Below, in pieces: positions 61,953 to 64,000 of a stretch of DNA of 64,000 nucleotides; position 1 is the stretch's first letter; each line of letters begins with the position of its first letter. The notes beneath the pieces were generated by a model, which ran no database searches, had not been told where the DNA came from, and was given only the letters and a program-made list of their open reading frames with translations. The stretch comes from Phytomonospora endophytica (GTDB lineage: Bacteria > Actinomycetota > Actinomycetes > Mycobacteriales > Micromonosporaceae): the NCBI RefSeq assembly GCF_014202425.1, contig NZ_JACHGT010000005.1, positions 124,001 to 188,000 on the forward strand. The letters are read 5' to 3'. Position numbers and translations under genes: made by a program.

Positions 61953-62573
61953 TTGCCCAAGCGCGTCGACCACGAAGCCGTCCGCCAGGAGATCGCCGAG
62001 GCGCTCTGGCGGATCGCCAGTCAGCGCGGCCTCGACGGCGCCAGCCTGCGCGAGGTCGCCCACGAGGCCGGCATCTCCCTCGGTCGCCTCCAGCACTACT
62101 TCGCCAGCAAGGACGACATGCTCGTCTTCGCGTCGAACCACATCAGCGAACTCGCCGACCGCCAGATCCGCGCGCGCCTGGCCGGAGCCTTCCCCGACCG
62201 GCCGCCGACACCCTACGAGCTGCTCCGCGTCTGCCTGCGCGGCATGCTGCCCCTCGACGACAACACCCGCACCGGCATCCTCGTCCAGATCGCCTACTTC
62301 AGCCGGGCCGTGCGCGACGCCCGCATGCGCGAACCCGCGCGCAAGGGCATCCCGCCGCTGCTCACCTGGTTCGCCGAGCTGCTGCGCACCGCCGTCGACC
62401 GCGGCGAGATCGCCGCCGACCGCGACCTCGGCGCCGAGGCGATGCTCCTGCTCGCACTCACCGACGGGCTGACCACCTACACGCTCCTCGACGTGCACGA
62501 GGCCGAACGTGCCGCCGAGCTGGTCGACTACCACCTCGGCCGCCTGTTCCAGGGGCGCGCCGACACCCACTGA
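61953..62573 (+). CDS. TetR/BetI-type regulator
   Basis: The 206-residue product has the HTH VRQEIAEALWRIASQRGLDGASLREVAHEAGISLGRLQHYFASKDDML. A BetI-like C-terminal domain follows with LPLDDNTRTGILVQIAYFSRAV. It starts with TTG at 61953 after AAAAAAGGAGG. It is divergent from the bPH2-bPH2-LLM operon, its likely target. Confidence 0.9.
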   Translation: MPKRVDHEAVRQEIAEALWRIASQRGLDGASLREVAHEAGISLGRLQHYFASKDDMLVFASNHISELADRQIRARLAGAFPDRPPTPYELLRVCLRGMLPLDDNTRTGILVQIAYFSRAVRDARMREPARKGIPPLLTWFAELLRTAVDRGEIAADRDLGAEAMLLLALTDGLTTYTLLDVHEAERAAELVDYHLGRLFQGRADTH

Positions 62574-62662
62574 CTCCGTCCATTGAGGATTCCGAGGCAA
62601 CCGGACGTGCTCCCACTCTCGTTCAAGGGGCGACCCACTCCCCATGAACCGGAGGACATCTG

Positions 62663-64000
62663 GTGCGATCACGACTCGTGACGCCACTGCTGGCGGCCGC
62701 GGCCGTCCTGCTGTCGACCGTTCCCGCCACCACCGGGCAGGCCGCGCCGGCGAGCCCCACGACGCCGGCCCCGTCCCGGTCGGTGACCCTGCCGACCGGC
62801 GACCGCGTGAACCTGTACCCGAACGGCGCCTACGGCTTCGAGCCCGCCGCCGGACGCGACGGCATCGGTTACCTCAGCCCGAAGGCCCTCGACGGCTCCG
62901 GCGATGTCAGCTTCATCCCCGCCGACATGGTCGGCGAGTTCGGCGAGGGCGGCCTCGATCCCCGTCGCTTCAACGTCTCGGCGCTCCTGCGCGCCGGGGT
63001 CACCGACGCCGCTACGGCGCCGGTCGCCGACGCCCGTGCCTATGACGGCCTCGTGCCCGCCTCCGCGAACACCCTCGCCACGAAGGAGACCAGGACGGTC
63101 ACGGTGACCTTCCGCGACAAGTCGGGAGCCGTGCCCGACAACGTGAACGCGAGCGTCGTCTCCGCCGACGGCGCCGTCTGGGATTCGGTGTACCTCGACG
63201 ACGCCGCCGTCGCGACCATGGAACTGCCGCCCGGTGAATACGGCCTCGCCGCCGACATTCTCGACGCCGCCGAAGGCGACCGGAAGGCCGTCTACGTCGC
63301 CGCCCTCAAGACCTTCACCGTCGGCGACGCGCCCGTCGCCATCACCGTGAACGGCGCGAAGTCCGTGCCCGTCACCGCCAAGGTCGAACGCCGGTCGACG
63401 CTCGAAGCCCGGCAGCTCAACCTCACCTGGGCCTACGGCGGTGAGGAGCCGGGGCAACTGCGGACCGACGCCTCCTTCGGTCCCGACGTCGCGGTGTACG
63501 CCACCCCGCTGGCCGACCCCCGCGCCGGATACGCGCACTCCGAGATCCGCAACGGTCCACAAGGGGCGAATGGCTCCTACACCTACCGGCTCCTGTTCAC
63601 CGAGGCCGGAAAGGTCCCCGCCCGCCTTGTCCACGAGGTCGACGACGACGAACTCGCCGCCGTCGCGGTCGAGTACGGCGGCTTCGGGATCCCGGCGGCC
63701 GCCGCCAGGCTGTGCTTCAACCAGGGCCACGCCGACCGCCGTGAGGTCCCGAGCTGTATTTCCGAGACCGTCGACCTGCCCTACCGGGGAACCGAGCTGG
63801 TCGTCGCCGATCCGGACCTCTACAACCTCCCGTCCATCGAGCTGCGCGACCGGGAGACCTGGCAGACCATGGGTTACGACGGGCCGCCGCGGTCCTTCGC
63901 GGCCCCCGGCGACTACGAGTGGAGTGTCGGCACCGGCCCGCTCACCTATGGGATCCGGCCGTACGCCACCGAGGATCCCGACGACGACAAGGGCGCCTCG
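62663..64000 (+). CDS. Secreted protein resembling a subtilase without catalytic domain (C-terminus off the window)
   Basis: The visible 446 residues start with a Sec signal (VTPLLAAAAVLLSTVPATTG, cleavage near GQA-A). The next part mirrors the propeptide region of the subtilase at 47560: SVTLPTGDRVNLYPNG and GRDGIGYL correspond to VTLITGDKIHVKADGG and GREHIGYI. It then passes straight to beta-rich modules with MELPPGEYGLAADI, like the subtilase's VPPGDYFTAGE. No Asp/His/Ser catalytic motif is present in the visible part. GTG 62663 follows GGAGG by 7 bases. The end lies outside the window, so a later catalytic domain is not excluded. Confidence 0.75.
   Translation, partial: MRSRLVTPLLAAAAVLLSTVPATTGQAAPASPTTPAPSRSVTLPTGDRVNLYPNGAYGFEPAAGRDGIGYLSPKALDGSGDVSFIPADMVGEFGEGGLDPRRFNVSALLRAGVTDAATAPVADARAYDGLVPASANTLATKETRTVTVTFRDKSGAVPDNVNASVVSADGAVWDSVYLDDAAVATMELPPGEYGLAADILDAAEGDRKAVYVAALKTFTVGDAPVAITVNGAKSVPVTAKVERRSTLEARQLNLTWAYGGEEPGQLRTDASFGPDVAVYATPLADPRAGYAHSEIRNGPQGANGSYTYRLLFTEAGKVPARLVHEVDDDELAAVAVEYGGFGIPAAAARLCFNQGHADRREVPSCISETVDLPYRGTELVVADPDLYNLPSIELRDRETWQTMGYDGPPRSFAAPGDYEWSVGTGPLTYGIRPYATEDPDDDKGAS

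Overview
The window is chromosomal DNA of a very GC-rich actinomycete. The evidence is GC-dominated third codon positions, frequent GTG and TTG starts, TAGGCT-type -10 boxes just upstream of probably leaderless starts, an actinobacterial-type SucB with two lipoyl domains, a SepIVA-like DivIVA protein beside the DUF177-rpmF-rnc cluster, and an ECF sigma/CU044_5270 pair. I cannot name the genus from the sequence. No rRNA, tRNA or CRISPR array was seen.

Layout. 1-14 kb is a conserved housekeeping block: an Lrp/AsnC ligand-binding protein, thiL, rpmB, a FakA-like DAK2 protein, recG, rsmD, coaD, a sepIVA-like gene, DUF177, rpmF and rnc. Two accessory genes interrupt it. One is an IS200/IS605-type tnpB (8477-9586) whose RuvC-I aspartate is glycine. 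The other is a KAP P-loop NTPase with a degenerate caspase-like N-terminus (10218-12470). 14-20 kb holds a PIG-V-like mannosyltransferase, a Tat-exported phospholipase C, and a secreted GH5-CBM2 cellulase preceded by an exact CebR-type box. 20-27.5 kb holds an SDR, a UbiB-like kinase, a metallophosphoesterase, then a minus-strand run of corA, a TIGR01777 epimerase and a Clp_N/pseudo-AAA/caspase fusion. 27.5-31 kb is lpdA-sucB.

31-36 kb carries a kinase-like protein, an ABC-F protein with a translationally coupled upstream ORF, and a TetR/SDR divergent pair. 36-40 kb is a two-gene RNA-repair cassette: an RNA ligase-polynucleotide kinase, then an MJ1316-EEP-2H-nucleotidyltransferase protein. 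40-47.5 kb has pepA, gcvT, a cobT-like gene, an aldo/keto reductase and an ECF sigma pair. 47.5-54.4 kb has a secreted subtilase, an MFS/MarR divergent pair with twin operators, and a three-gene ESX/WXG100-like cassette. 54-64 kb has metabolic genes, a degenerate ~97-bp tandem repeat, a TetR/MFS pair with a 9-bp-arm operator, an LLM oxidoreductase, two bPH2 proteins, another TetR gene, and the start of a secreted protein that looks like the subtilase without its catalytic domain.

The most unusual content is a set of conflict or defence-type genes: nuclease-dead-looking TnpB, pseudo-caspase-KAP, Clp-pseudoATPase-caspase with intact His/Cys, and the RNA ligase-PNK/RNA-end-processing pair. Together they suggest a strain investing in NTPase-controlled cell-suicide modules and RNA repair. 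That reading is inference from domain content and context.
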